NCBI GenBank assembly: GCA_020634415.1
Contig: JACKBT010000006.1
Coordinates: 62,001 to 126,000, forward strand
Length of the DNA stretch: 64,000 bases
Direction of reading: 5' to 3'
DNA from: Ardenticatenaceae bacterium
GTDB taxonomy: Bacteria > Chloroflexota > Anaerolineae > Promineifilales > Promineifilaceae
Within the stretch, counting starts at the first letter, position 1; each line of letters opens with the position of its first letter. A program made the position numbers and the translations under genes. The notes beneath the pieces are model-generated. The model was not told the DNA's origin and ran no database searches. It saw only the letters and a list, made by a program, of their open reading frames with translations. Below are positions 34,973 to 42,385 of the stretch, in pieces.

Positions 34973-36903
34973 AACACCCGCAGCGGAATTCCTTCCACAA
35001 CTGGCGTGCGGGGTGTTAAAGGTTGATGATGGGCGCGGCTTTTGACGGGGGGACATTCCCAGGCTTCGGTATCTGTTTCCCGGCGCAAATCGCGCAGCTT
35101 GGGCAAAATGCCACAGGCAAAACATTGGTGACGGCAGTCAATGCGCGTCTCCTGCTGCTGGCTCATCAAATAGTCCTGCGTCAGGAACTTCTTCGTCACG
35201 GCAATGTCAATGTGCTCCCAGGGGAACAGCTCGTCAATGGTGCGCTTGCGATGGGTGAAGAACTGCGGTTCCAGCCCTTCTTCGGCCAGCGCTTCCTGCC
35301 AGGCATCATCGCGGAAATGCTCCATCCAGGCATCAAACTTGGCTCCCTTTTGCCAGGCTTTGGCAACCACTTCGGCCATGCGCCGGTCGCCGCGTGACAA
35401 AAAGCCCTCGAACAGCGATTCCTCGGGGTCGTTCCAGCGCAAACGCATACCGGCCCCACGAACTTCGCGCTTCAACAGGGCCAGCTTTGCCTGCACCTGG
35501 TTCATGTCGTCCATCGGCTCCCACTGAAAGGGCGTATGGGGTTTGGGAATGAAGGTGCTGACACCGACGTTGACGCTGGCCTTGCTGCCATGAATTTTGC
35601 GCCCTTCGGCCAGCACTTGCTTGGCTAAATCAATAATGGCCTCCACATCCTCCATCTCCTCCATCGGGTGGCCGATCATGAAGTAGAGCTTGATGGTGCG
35701 CCAGTTGCGGCGGTAGATTTCTCGCGCTGTCTCCAGCAGTTCCTCGTGGGTCACGTATTTGTTGATGATGTTGCGCATCTTCTCGGTGGCCGCTTCGGGG
35801 GCCAGGGTGAAGCCGCCGCGCCGGCTGTCGCCCAGGTTGTCCATGAGTTGGGTGGAGACGGTTTCGGTGCGCAGGGAGGGCAGGGAGATGTTTAGCCCTA
35901 AATGGCCGAAGCGTTGGCCGATTTGCTCGGTGAGTTCCAGGACGTGGGTGTAGTCGCTGGAGGAGAGGGAGAGGAGGGCGATCTCTTCGTAGCCGGTGCT
36001 TTCCAGAATTTTCTCCATGGCGTTGAGGACTTCCGGGATCGGCCGTTCGCGTACCGGCCGTGTCACCATGCCTGCATGGCAAAAACGGCAGCCTCGGGTG
36101 CAGCCGCGCATAATCTCGATGGGAGCGCGGTTGTGAACCGTTTCGATGAAGGGGATGATGAAGTCGGTAACGGGGGGCGGCATGACGGGGACGATGGTTT
36201 TCATCACCTTGGCCGGGGCTTCCGGCATGTTGGGCGTGATGGCTTTGATGCCGCCATCTTCATGGTAGGCCACATCATAAAAGCGCGGCACATAACAGCC
36301 TTCGATTTGAGCGATATAGCGTAACTGCGTCTCGCGGTCTAAATGGCTGGCGGCCCGCATCACGCCGATGATTTTGAGGATAGCTTCTTCGCCTTCACCG
36401 ATGACAAAAACATCAATGAAGGGCGACATGGGTTCGGGGTTGTAGCAGGCGTGCCCGCCAGCAATAACCAGCGGATAGCTGGCGTCGCGTTCGGCGGCGC
36501 GAATGGGCATACCGGCCAGGTCAATGAGGTTGAGGGCGTTGGTGTAAAGCTGTTCGTAGGGCAGGCTAATCGCCAGCAGGTCAAATTCGCGGATGGCGTG
36601 TTTGGTCTCCAGCGAGAAAAGCGGCAAGCCTTTGTCGCGCATGACGGCTTCCATGTCTGTCCAGGGGCAGTAGACGCGCTCGGCGAGGAGGTTGCGGTGT
36701 TTGTTGATGATGTCGTAGAGGATCATCAGACCGAGATTGGACATGCCCAAATCGTAAATGTCGGGGAAGGCGAGGGCGACTTTGTAATCTATCTCCAGCC
36801 AATCTTTGACAATCTGGTTGTATTCGCCGCCGGTGTAACGGCCGGGTTTGTCTACACGGGGCAGGATGCGCTCAAGGGCGGTTTCGATTTGTTCGGGGGT
36901 CAT
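34966..36903 (-). CDS. B12-binding-type radical SAM protein (TIGR03960-like)
   Basis: 645 residues from MTPEQIETALERILPRVDKP. The N-terminal half resembles the cobalamin-binding-like region of TIGR03960 proteins (ALAFPDIYDLGMSNLGLMIL). The cluster motif is CTRGCRFCHAG at about 266-276, followed by a TIM-barrel with SLSSSDYTHVLELTEQI, TLAPEAATEKMRNIINK and KLYFMIGHPMEE. In many bacteria this part is fused to a DUF2344 domain; here it ends soon after a C-terminal Cys pair (CRHQCFACGILPKL). Function unknown. An upstream frame extension comes from a TATTGGTG repeat and is rejected. Confidence 0.87.
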   Translation of the reverse strand: MTPEQIETALERILPRVDKPGRYTGGEYNQIVKDWLEIDYKVALAFPDIYDLGMSNLGLMILYDIINKHRNLLAERVYCPWTDMEAVMRDKGLPLFSLETKHAIREFDLLAISLPYEQLYTNALNLIDLAGMPIRAAERDASYPLVIAGGHACYNPEPMSPFIDVFVIGEGEEAILKIIGVMRAASHLDRETQLRYIAQIEGCYVPRFYDVAYHEDGGIKAITPNMPEAPAKVMKTIVPVMPPPVTDFIIPFIETVHNRAPIEIMRGCTRGCRFCHAGMVTRPVRERPIPEVLNAMEKILESTGYEEIALLSLSSSDYTHVLELTEQIGQRFGHLGLNISLPSLRTETVSTQLMDNLGDSRRGGFTLAPEAATEKMRNIINKYVTHEELLETAREIYRRNWRTIKLYFMIGHPMEEMEDVEAIIDLAKQVLAEGRKIHGSKASVNVGVSTFIPKPHTPFQWEPMDDMNQVQAKLALLKREVRGAGMRLRWNDPEESLFEGFLSRGDRRMAEVVAKAWQKGAKFDAWMEHFRDDAWQEALAEEGLEPQFFTHRKRTIDELFPWEHIDIAVTKKFLTQDYLMSQQQETRIDCRHQCFACGILPKLRDLRRETDTEAWECPPVKSRAHHQPLTPRTPVVEGIPLRVLP

Positions 36904-36966
36904 GTGGTGTATTGGTGTATTGGTATATTGGAGTATTGTGAACGAATAGATCAATATACCCATACA
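36904..36966. repeat. TATTGGTG-type hairpin, third copy
   Basis: gtggtgtattggtgtattgg on the left, then tatacccatacac on the right, a weaker stem than the copies at 20881 and 21426. It fills the gap between the radical SAM gene and the GAF gene on the minus strand. Confidence 0.7.
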
Positions 36967-36969
36967 CGA

Positions 36970-37617
36970 TTATATCTGTTCTTCTGTACTTTCTTCGGCT
37001 TTGAAGGCATCTTCGGCTTTGGAGAGGGCGGTGGCGGCGAGTTGGGCGACGACACCGAGCAGGTTGAGGTCGGCGCGGTTGAATTCTTCGCCGTCATTTT
37101 TGTTGACGGCCTGGATGACGCCCATAGGCCGGTTGACGAGGTTGATGGGGACGCAGAGGAGGGAGCGGGTGTTGAAGCCAAAGTCTTTGTCTACGGCGGC
37201 GGAGAAGCGGGGGTCGGCGCGGACGTTGGGGATGATGAGGGAACGGCCGTTTTTCGCCACCCAACCCGCAATGCCTTGTCCTAAAGGAATGCGGTGGTTA
37301 ACGAGCGTGTCGCTGACAGCGCCATGGACAACCACAAACACCAGTTCGTTGGCATCGTTGTCAATAAGCAGCAAAGAGCCGTCGCTGGAACCGATGACCG
37401 CCAGGGCTGAGGCCAGAATACGGTCTAAGAGGCTGAGGACATTGGTGCGGGCGTCAATGGTGGTGGTGACTTCGTGCAGAGCACCTAAGGCATCTAAGAT
37501 GCCATAGACTGCCTCTAGCTCGTGCCGTAAATCCGCGTTTTCTTGGTGTAATCGTTTGTTTTCTTGTTGAACAAAACGCTGTGAATTGAGGGGGCCAGTG
37601 CCCATGTGTAGTTCCAT
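36970..37617 (-). CDS. GAF-domain protein with N-terminal coiled coil
   Basis: 215 residues. Residues about 15-50 are a predicted coiled coil (QQENKRLHQENADLRHELEA). Residues about 60-205 form a GAF domain with SDGSLLLIDNDANELVFV, GQGIAGWVAKNG, IPNVRADPRFS, TRSLLCVPI and MGVIQAVNKNDG. GAF domains bind small ligands or heme. There is no output domain, so the protein must signal through a partner. The start has a GAGGTG ribosome site. It lies directly upstream of the radical SAM gene on the same strand. Confidence 0.87.
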   Translation of the reverse strand: MELHMGTGPLNSQRFVQQENKRLHQENADLRHELEAVYGILDALGALHEVTTTIDARTNVLSLLDRILASALAVIGSSDGSLLLIDNDANELVFVVVHGAVSDTLVNHRIPLGQGIAGWVAKNGRSLIIPNVRADPRFSAAVDKDFGFNTRSLLCVPINLVNRPMGVIQAVNKNDGEEFNRADLNLLGVVAQLAATALSKAEDAFKAEESTEEQI

Positions 37618-37791
37618 TTTTCACCTCATGCTGCTTGCGCTTCCTGGCTGGTTTGTGCTGCCAGCCATTGCTGCTTATAAATTTACCATATTTTGGTGTC
37701 TAGGGCATAGCCGGAAATGGTTGACGGGGCGAGGGCGTTGGTGTTATACACGCGCCTGGTTGAATTTGGTTGGATGATAAGGAGCAGCAAC

Positions 37792-38205
37792 ATGGTAGAG
37801 AAGTTGGAAATCGGCCGTGCGCACACGGTGGAAATTACGGTGACAAAGGAGTTAACGGCCGATGCGTATGGCAACCCTGGTGTGTTTGTGTATGCCACAC
37901 CGGCATTGATCCATCTGGTGGAGATGACGGCGTTTGCCTGCCTGGCGGCTACGCTGGAGGGAGAGCAGGGCAGTTTGGGCATTCGGCTGGATGTGCGCCA
38001 TTTGGCGGCCACGCCGTTGGGGATGAAGGTGCGCTGTACGGCCGTTCTCACCGAAATAGATCGCCGCCGTCTGGTCTTCACCATTGAAGCCTACGATGAA
38101 CAAGAACAAATCGCCAGCGGCACGCACGAGCGGTTTGTGATTGACTCGGTGGCAAAGTTTGTGGAGAAGGCGAACGCGAAGTTAGGAAGTGCAACGCACC
38201 TTTAA
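37792..38205 (+). CDS. Hotdog-fold thioesterase, FlK-like
   Basis: 137 residues from MVEKLEIGRAHTVEITVTKE with AAGGAG upstream; in-frame upstream ATGs lack support. The hotdog thioesterase pattern of the fluoroacetyl-CoA thioesterase group is seen in VYATPALIHLVEMTAFACLA, followed by GIRLDVRHLAATPLGMKVRC and ERFVIDSVAKFVEKANAK. It likely cleaves a short acyl-CoA, but the substrate is unknown. Its stop codon sits within a bidirectional terminator. Confidence 0.82.
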   Translation: MVEKLEIGRAHTVEITVTKELTADAYGNPGVFVYATPALIHLVEMTAFACLAATLEGEQGSLGIRLDVRHLAATPLGMKVRCTAVLTEIDRRRLVFTIEAYDEQEQIASGTHERFVIDSVAKFVEKANAKLGSATHL

Positions 38206-38219
38206 GGTGCGTCGCACTT
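38187..38219. terminator. Bidirectional terminator between convergent genes
   Basis: aagtgc..cgcacc and ggtgcg..gcactt, with a tttaa loop, form a stem with a small internal bulge, followed by T-rich sequence on both strands. It overlaps the stop codon of the thioesterase gene and lies just beyond the SDR gene end. Confidence 0.8.
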
Positions 38220-38230
38220 TATTGCCTAAA

Positions 38231-38998
38231 TTACCGCATCACCTTGCCGCCATCCACCGTCACCGTGCTGCCCGTCATGTAGCTGCTGGCCTCGCTGGCG
38301 AGGAAGAGGGCGGCGTTGGCGATTTCTTGGGATTCGCCGAGCCGTTCCATCGGGATTTCGCGCATCCATTTGGCCATCATGTCGGGGTTTTGGCGGGCGT
38401 GTTCGGTCATGGGGGTGATGAAGACACCGGCGACGATGGTGTTGACGCGGATGTTGTACTGGGCGAATTCGCGGGCACATTCGCGGGCGAAGCCGACCAT
38501 GCCCGCTTTGCTGGCGCAGTAGGCGGCGCGGTGCATGAGGGGGATTTCTACGCCAGCGATGGAGCTGATGTTGACGATGGCCCCGCCGCGCTCTTTGTTC
38601 TCGTCGGCCATGACGCGCCCTACCAGTTGACTCATAAAAAATGTGCCTTTGAGGTTGACATCTATACAGCGGTTCCAATCCCATTCGTCCAGCTTCAAGA
38701 TGGGGGCAACGGGTTCGATGCCGGCGTTGTTGATGAGGATGTCGAGCTGCCCCCACTGGTCGCGGGTGGTTTCGACGAGGTGGACGCATTGGAATTTGTT
38801 GGCGACATCGGCTGTGACGGCTATGGCTTCGCCGCCGTCGGCTTTGATTTTGTTGACGACGCGCTCGGCGCGGTCGGGATTGAGGTCGTTGACGGCGACT
38901 TTGGCTCCGGCTGCGGCCAGCGTTTTGGCGATGGTTTCGCCGATGCCTTGTCCCGCGCCGGTGACGATGGCGACTTTGTGGTCTACTCGTGTGTTCAT
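38231..38998 (-). CDS. Short-chain dehydrogenase/reductase
   Basis: 255 residues from MNTRVDHK, chosen over an upstream ATG because GGAG lies 9 nt before it. Classical SDR motifs: TGAGQGIG (13-20) for NAD(P), NNAGIEP, catalytic Ser in VNISSIAG, Tyr and Lys in YCASK, and the C-terminal SEASSYMTGSTVTVDGG. Reaction direction and substrate are not recognisable. Confidence 0.92.
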   Translation of the reverse strand: MNTRVDHKVAIVTGAGQGIGETIAKTLAAAGAKVAVNDLNPDRAERVVNKIKADGGEAIAVTADVANKFQCVHLVETTRDQWGQLDILINNAGIEPVAPILKLDEWDWNRCIDVNLKGTFFMSQLVGRVMADENKERGGAIVNISSIAGVEIPLMHRAAYCASKAGMVGFARECAREFAQYNIRVNTIVAGVFITPMTEHARQNPDMMAKWMREIPMERLGESQEIANAALFLASEASSYMTGSTVTVDGGKVMR

Positions 38999-39060
38999 GC
39001 TAATCTCCATGTTTTGTTAGTGGTAGGGAGATTAGAAATTAGAGAGGGGAGATTGTCAAG

Positions 39061-39123
39061 GGGAGATTGGGGACTGGAGACTAGAGACTGGAGATTAGTC
39101 TCTGGTCTCTAGTCTCTAGTCCC
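39061..39123. repeat. GGAGACT-type heptamer hairpin
   Basis: gggagattggggactggagact and further units on the left, with agtctctggtctctagtctct on the right. It lies between the SDR gene and the stop codon of the selenoprotein candidate, that is downstream of the latter. Confidence 0.8.
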
Positions 39124-39130
39124 GTTTTAA

Positions 39131-39970
39131 CTAGGGGGTTGCCGTTGCGTAAGCATCATCCAGCACGGCGGCGAAGATGTCGTAGCTGGGGGCGCCGCCC
39201 TGGACGTTGCCGTTGATGTCGAAGGTGGGTTGGCTGTAGATGCCACGCTGGCGGCGCAGGTCGTCGAGTTCGAGGACGGTGGTGATGCCGTCTGTGCCAT
39301 CGTAACAGGTTTCAAAGGTGGCTTGATCGGCGCCGACGGAGACGGCCGTTTGCACATAATAGTCTCGATCAGCCCGCCACAATTCACTTTGCTTCTCGAA
39401 CAGAACCTTGTGAACTTGCCAGAAGAGATCGGGGCTTTGCTGGCCGACACATTCGGCGGTGAGGGTGGAGTAGACGCTGGGGTCACCGTGGTTGAGGACG
39501 GGCCAGAAGACGACTTTGACTTTGCCGGTTTGCACGTACTCTTGCACAAGTTGTGGCTCGGTGCCTAACACGTAGGCACGGCATTGGCCTCAGAGGAAGT
39601 CGGAGTAGTCTATGAGGGTGACGGGGGCGTTGGGGTCGCCGAGGAAGAAGGAGCCTTCGTCGAGACGGCCGCTGATGACGGTGGGGCCTGTTTCTTCGGC
39701 TGGCGCTTCGGTTGGTATAACGGCCGTTTCTTCACTTTCCGGCAGTTCGGTTGGCTCGGTTTCTGGGAGGACGGCTGTGGCTTCGGGTTCTTCGAGAACG
39801 GGAGCGGGCAGTTCTTGTGTGCGGGGGGTGCTGGTGGTGGGAACGGCCGTTGGCGAAGCAGCCACTTCAACCACAGGGGCGGCTTGTGGTTCAGAAGCCG
39901 CTGGTTCACCAGCGGGGCTGCAAGCCGCCAGAATGGACATCAGTAGGAGTACAACGGTTAATCGTTTCAT
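39131..39970 (-). CDS. Probable selenoprotein: DsbA/thioredoxin-fold lipoprotein with UGQC active site
   Basis: One 279-residue frame is interrupted only by TGA at 39590-39592. Before it: a lipoprotein signal (MKRLTVVLLLMSILAACSPA), an acidic/Pro/Thr linker (about 20-105) and the thioredoxin strand NAPVTLIDYSDFL. After it: GQC, then RAYVLGTEPQLVQEYVQTGK, FWPVLNHGDPS and the later IYSQPTFDINGNVQGG. In DsbA-like proteins the DYSDF segment is followed by CxxC; here the first Cys position is the TGA, giving U-G-Q-C. A hairpin of SECIS type follows. Read as one gene it is a membrane-anchored extracytoplasmic thiol oxidoreductase. A nonsense mutation is the alternative, but the exact position argues for selenocysteine at residue 127. 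Confidence 0.82.
39561..39579 (-). promoter_or_regulatory. Candidate bacterial SECIS hairpin
   Basis: On the mRNA strand GTGCCTA-CGTGT-TAGGCAC is a perfect 7-bp stem with a 5-nt loop. It begins 10 nt after the TGA, so the loop is 18-22 nt downstream. A G is the second loop base. Both features agree with the described bacterial SECIS pattern (loop about 16-37 nt from UGA, G among the first two loop bases). Confidence 0.65.
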
Positions 39971-39977
39971 AGCTTCC

Positions 39978-39983
39978 ATTATA
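39978..39983 (-). promoter_or_regulatory. -10 box of the selenoprotein candidate, leaderless arrangement
   Basis: TATAAT on the minus strand ends 7 nt before the ATG at 39970, so transcription would start at or next to the start codon. No good -35 at 17 nt; TTGTCA lies at a 14-nt spacing. Confidence 0.5.
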
Positions 39984-40027
39984 GATGTCGCATCCCGTGA
40001 CAACTCTTACATAAAGATTACATTGAC

Positions 40028-40735
40028 TCAGGCTGGTTTTTGCCCCACGTGGATGGCGATGGTGCCGAACATGAAGAGGCTGTAGCCGATGTTGGTGAAG
40101 CCGACTTGGCGCATGATGTTAATGAGGGATTCGGGGGTTTGGAACTGCTGGGTGCTGTCGGGCAGGTAGCTGTAGGCTTCGCGTTCGCCGGTGATGAGAC
40201 GGCCCAGGGTGGGGATGATGAGGTTGAGGTGGATGAGGATAAACGGCCGTAACCAATTCTGCTTCGGCGGGCTGGATTCCAGCACCACTACCCGTCCCCC
40301 TGGTTTTGTGACCCGCATCTGTTCGCGGAAGGCGGTCGGCACATCAATCACATTGCGCATGAGGAAGCCGGAGGTAACGGCATCGAAATGGTTGTCGGGG
40401 AAGGGTAGGTGCAGGGTGTCGGCTCCGACCCAGCGAATGGCCTGGCGTTCGGGGTAGCGTTTGCCTGCCTGCATCATCTCGATGGTGAAGTCGCCGCCAA
40501 TGGCCTGGAGGCCGGGTGTTTGGTGCAGCCCTTCAAGGGCAATATCACCTGTGCCGGTGGCAATGTCGAGGAGACGGCCGTTTTGCGGCAGTCGCGCCTG
40601 TTCAATCACAAAGCGCCGCCAGCGAATGTCTTGTCCACCCGTCATCAGGCGGTTCATCAAATCATAACGCCCGGCAATGCGGGCAAACATATTTTGTACG
40701 TAATCAGCGCGTTCTTGTCCTGTTAAATGGGCCAT
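40028..40735 (-). CDS. ubiE: Demethylmenaquinone/ubiquinone C-methyltransferase
   Basis: 235 residues. The start VQNMFARIAGRYDLMNRLMT, the SAM motif LLDIATGTGDIAL, and the UbiE/COQ5 signatures DNHFDAVTSGFLMRNV and RVTKPGGRVVVLE are all present, as is the C-terminal GFTNIGYSLFMFGTIAIH. It methylates the quinone ring in menaquinone (and, in other bacteria, ubiquinone) biosynthesis; menG is the equivalent name in menaquinone-only organisms. The UbiB-like protein at 32654 fits the same pathway. It is upstream of the selenoprotein gene on the same strand but that gene has its own promoter. Confidence 0.93.
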   Translation of the reverse strand: MAHLTGQERADYVQNMFARIAGRYDLMNRLMTGGQDIRWRRFVIEQARLPQNGRLLDIATGTGDIALEGLHQTPGLQAIGGDFTIEMMQAGKRYPERQAIRWVGADTLHLPFPDNHFDAVTSGFLMRNVIDVPTAFREQMRVTKPGGRVVVLESSPPKQNWLRPFILIHLNLIIPTLGRLITGEREAYSYLPDSTQQFQTPESLINIMRQVGFTNIGYSLFMFGTIAIHVGQKPA

Positions 40736-40748
40736 GTTTTATGACACC

Positions 40749-41504
40749 TTATTTCCCCAATTTATCTAAATCGTAGTTGCCACTGTTAAATTCAACTAGG
40801 CGCGACCAATCAATTGCGCCATCAGGAGTACAAAATCGCTCGATAAATCCTTTGGTAAAGCGATTCACGACTTTGGCTCTTTCTTGTTCAAATGTTTCAT
40901 TGTGTTCTTTGGCACGATAACCAATCGGTTCAACTATGTCTATGTAAAGATTCTCATTTTGGCTGATGAGATACCAAAAGTTTTGACCGACGACTTTCAA
41001 GGCCACATCACGCCAATAAGTTGTTCGTGTTTTGCCATAGCAAATGCCTAAAACAGGTTGGACATTAGCTCCATGTTGGGATTGTTTTACTCGTGTTGCA
41101 GCCTTTTTCAGGTCTGTTTCTAATTGGTTATGTTGTGAGCTATTGCCCCAATTCGGGCCAGATTTAATCGAAACAACGTAATGAATGGCCTGATCTTCAA
41201 ATTCCAAATCTACACCAGGAGCAGATGATTTATGACCGCTACAAGTATGGCTGGCGATAAAAATGGCTAAATCTTCAAGGAAGTCGCCGAATATCTTTTC
41301 TTCGGAAGATGAGAGGAAAGCATCGAGTAGCCCGCTCATTAGCTCGCCAGCAGTTTGGACATTTTTGGCTTTGAATAAATATGGATTTTTTGTGAGCAGC
41401 TTATCTAGTTTGAGGTTCTCAAGTGATTTAGCCCTTTTTTGGTGAAAATCAACAATGTTTTCGTTTACATAGGCATTAACTGCAGCGAAATCTAATGGCT
41501 TCAC
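40749..41504 (-). CDS. Type II restriction endonuclease (PmeII-like)
   Basis: 251 residues. The nuclease core is read as PGVDLEFEDQ with YVVSIKSGPNWGN, a PD-(D/E)xK-type arrangement with Asp and the Ile-Lys of SIK. The overall sequence resembles the PmeII restriction family as I remember it. The gene is visibly AT-rich compared with neighbours and has no ACGGCCGT. Its ATG overlaps the stop of the methylase gene by 4 nt, so the methylase is translated first. Recognition sequence cannot be inferred. Confidence 0.75.
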   Translation of the reverse strand: MKPLDFAAVNAYVNENIVDFHQKRAKSLENLKLDKLLTKNPYLFKAKNVQTAGELMSGLLDAFLSSSEEKIFGDFLEDLAIFIASHTCSGHKSSAPGVDLEFEDQAIHYVVSIKSGPNWGNSSQHNQLETDLKKAATRVKQSQHGANVQPVLGICYGKTRTTYWRDVALKVVGQNFWYLISQNENLYIDIVEPIGYRAKEHNETFEQERAKVVNRFTKGFIERFCTPDGAIDWSRLVEFNSGNYDLDKLGK

Positions 41505-42361
41505 GTTGAACCCTCCGTTGAGTAACTCTCTTTAGGCTCGAGCAGGCGGGGCTGAATTTGATTGACTCTTTCCTTGGCCAAGCGGCAATATTCTTCGTCT
41601 GTGTCTATGCCAATGTATTTGCGACCAAGCATCTTGGCGGCAACGGCCGTTGTGCCCGAACCCATAAATGGGTCTAGAACAACATCATCTTCTTGCGTAA
41701 AAAGCCGAATAAACCATTCTGGTAAAGCCACAGGGAAAGTAGCACTGTGACTCCTGTTGTAACATTCAGTTGCCATGTGTAAAACATTGGTGGGATAGAC
41801 CATATCACGCCCCACCCAATTGGAGACATTTTTGCCAAAGCCACTTTCTACTTTAGATTCATCTCGCACTTTGTCTGTCTCGCTCAAATTTGCCAGACGA
41901 GTTTTGGCCCAATCACCAACCGGAACCATTACCTCATCTTGATACATGTTGAACTTTTTATCTTTATTGAAATGCAGCACCCTTTCCCAAGAATCTCGGA
42001 ATCTATTGGGCCATTTTCCAGGATAGGAATTTTTCTTGTGCCACATATACTCCTCTGTCCATAACCAGCCTTGTTCGCGCATCTTTAGGATAGATTCAAT
42101 CACGTAGGTATGCCGCTCACCATTCACAACTCGTTCTTTGATATTGAAAATAAACGAGCCGGTAGGTTTGAGAACACGCAAAAACTGCTCTGTTTTGGGC
42201 AAGAGCCATTGCACATATTTATCTGGATGAATCCCGCCATATGTCTTTTTGCGTTGGTCGGCGTAAGGTGGCGAGGTGATAATCAAGTCTACCGAATTAT
42301 CTGGAAACTCTTGCAATACATCTTCGCAATCACCATGAATAATTGTGTCGGCAAAAACCAT
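41501..42361 (-). CDS. DNA (N4-cytosine or N6-adenine) methyltransferase of a type II RM system
   Basis: 286 residues of the beta class: the catalytic motif DLIITSPPYADQ comes first (about 30-41), and the SAM-binding DPFMGSGTTAVAAKMLGRKY near the C-terminus. TSPPY is most common in N4-cytosine methylases but also occurs in adenine ones. It forms an operon with the PmeII-like nuclease and protects host DNA. The pair is AT-rich and contains a single ACGGCCGT (in the methylase, 41641 region), so it looks horizontally acquired. Its start lies just upstream of the FtsK stop, 24 nt apart. Confidence 0.88.
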   Translation of the reverse strand: MVFADTIIHGDCEDVLQEFPDNSVDLIITSPPYADQRKKTYGGIHPDKYVQWLLPKTEQFLRVLKPTGSFIFNIKERVVNGERHTYVIESILKMREQGWLWTEEYMWHKKNSYPGKWPNRFRDSWERVLHFNKDKKFNMYQDEVMVPVGDWAKTRLANLSETDKVRDESKVESGFGKNVSNWVGRDMVYPTNVLHMATECYNRSHSATFPVALPEWFIRLFTQEDDVVLDPFMGSGTTAVAAKMLGRKYIGIDTDEEYCRLAKERVNQIQPRLLEPKESYSTEGST

Positions 42362-42385
42362 GAATTTTCTCCTGTGATTACTTTA

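Noticed and set aside
36343..37284. Long plus-strand open frame of about 313 codons opposite the radical SAM and GAF genes
   Set aside because: No family resemblance, composition typical of an antisense shadow, and both genes on the minus strand have clear conserved motifs.
38189..39112. Long plus-strand open frame opposite the SDR gene
   Set aside because: The SDR motifs on the minus strand are complete, and this frame is a Gly/Val/Asp-rich shadow without family features.
39131..40003. Reading the DsbA-like region as a pseudogene with a nonsense mutation, or as two separate genes
   Set aside because: The TGA replaces exactly the first active-site Cys, both halves are intact and in the same frame, and a SECIS-like hairpin follows. 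Selenocysteine explains all of this better.
40749..42361. The RM system being the cause of the ACGGCCGT enrichment
   Set aside because: Recognition sequence cannot be read from the proteins, and the pair looks recently acquired while the palindrome is ancient and genome-wide in the window.
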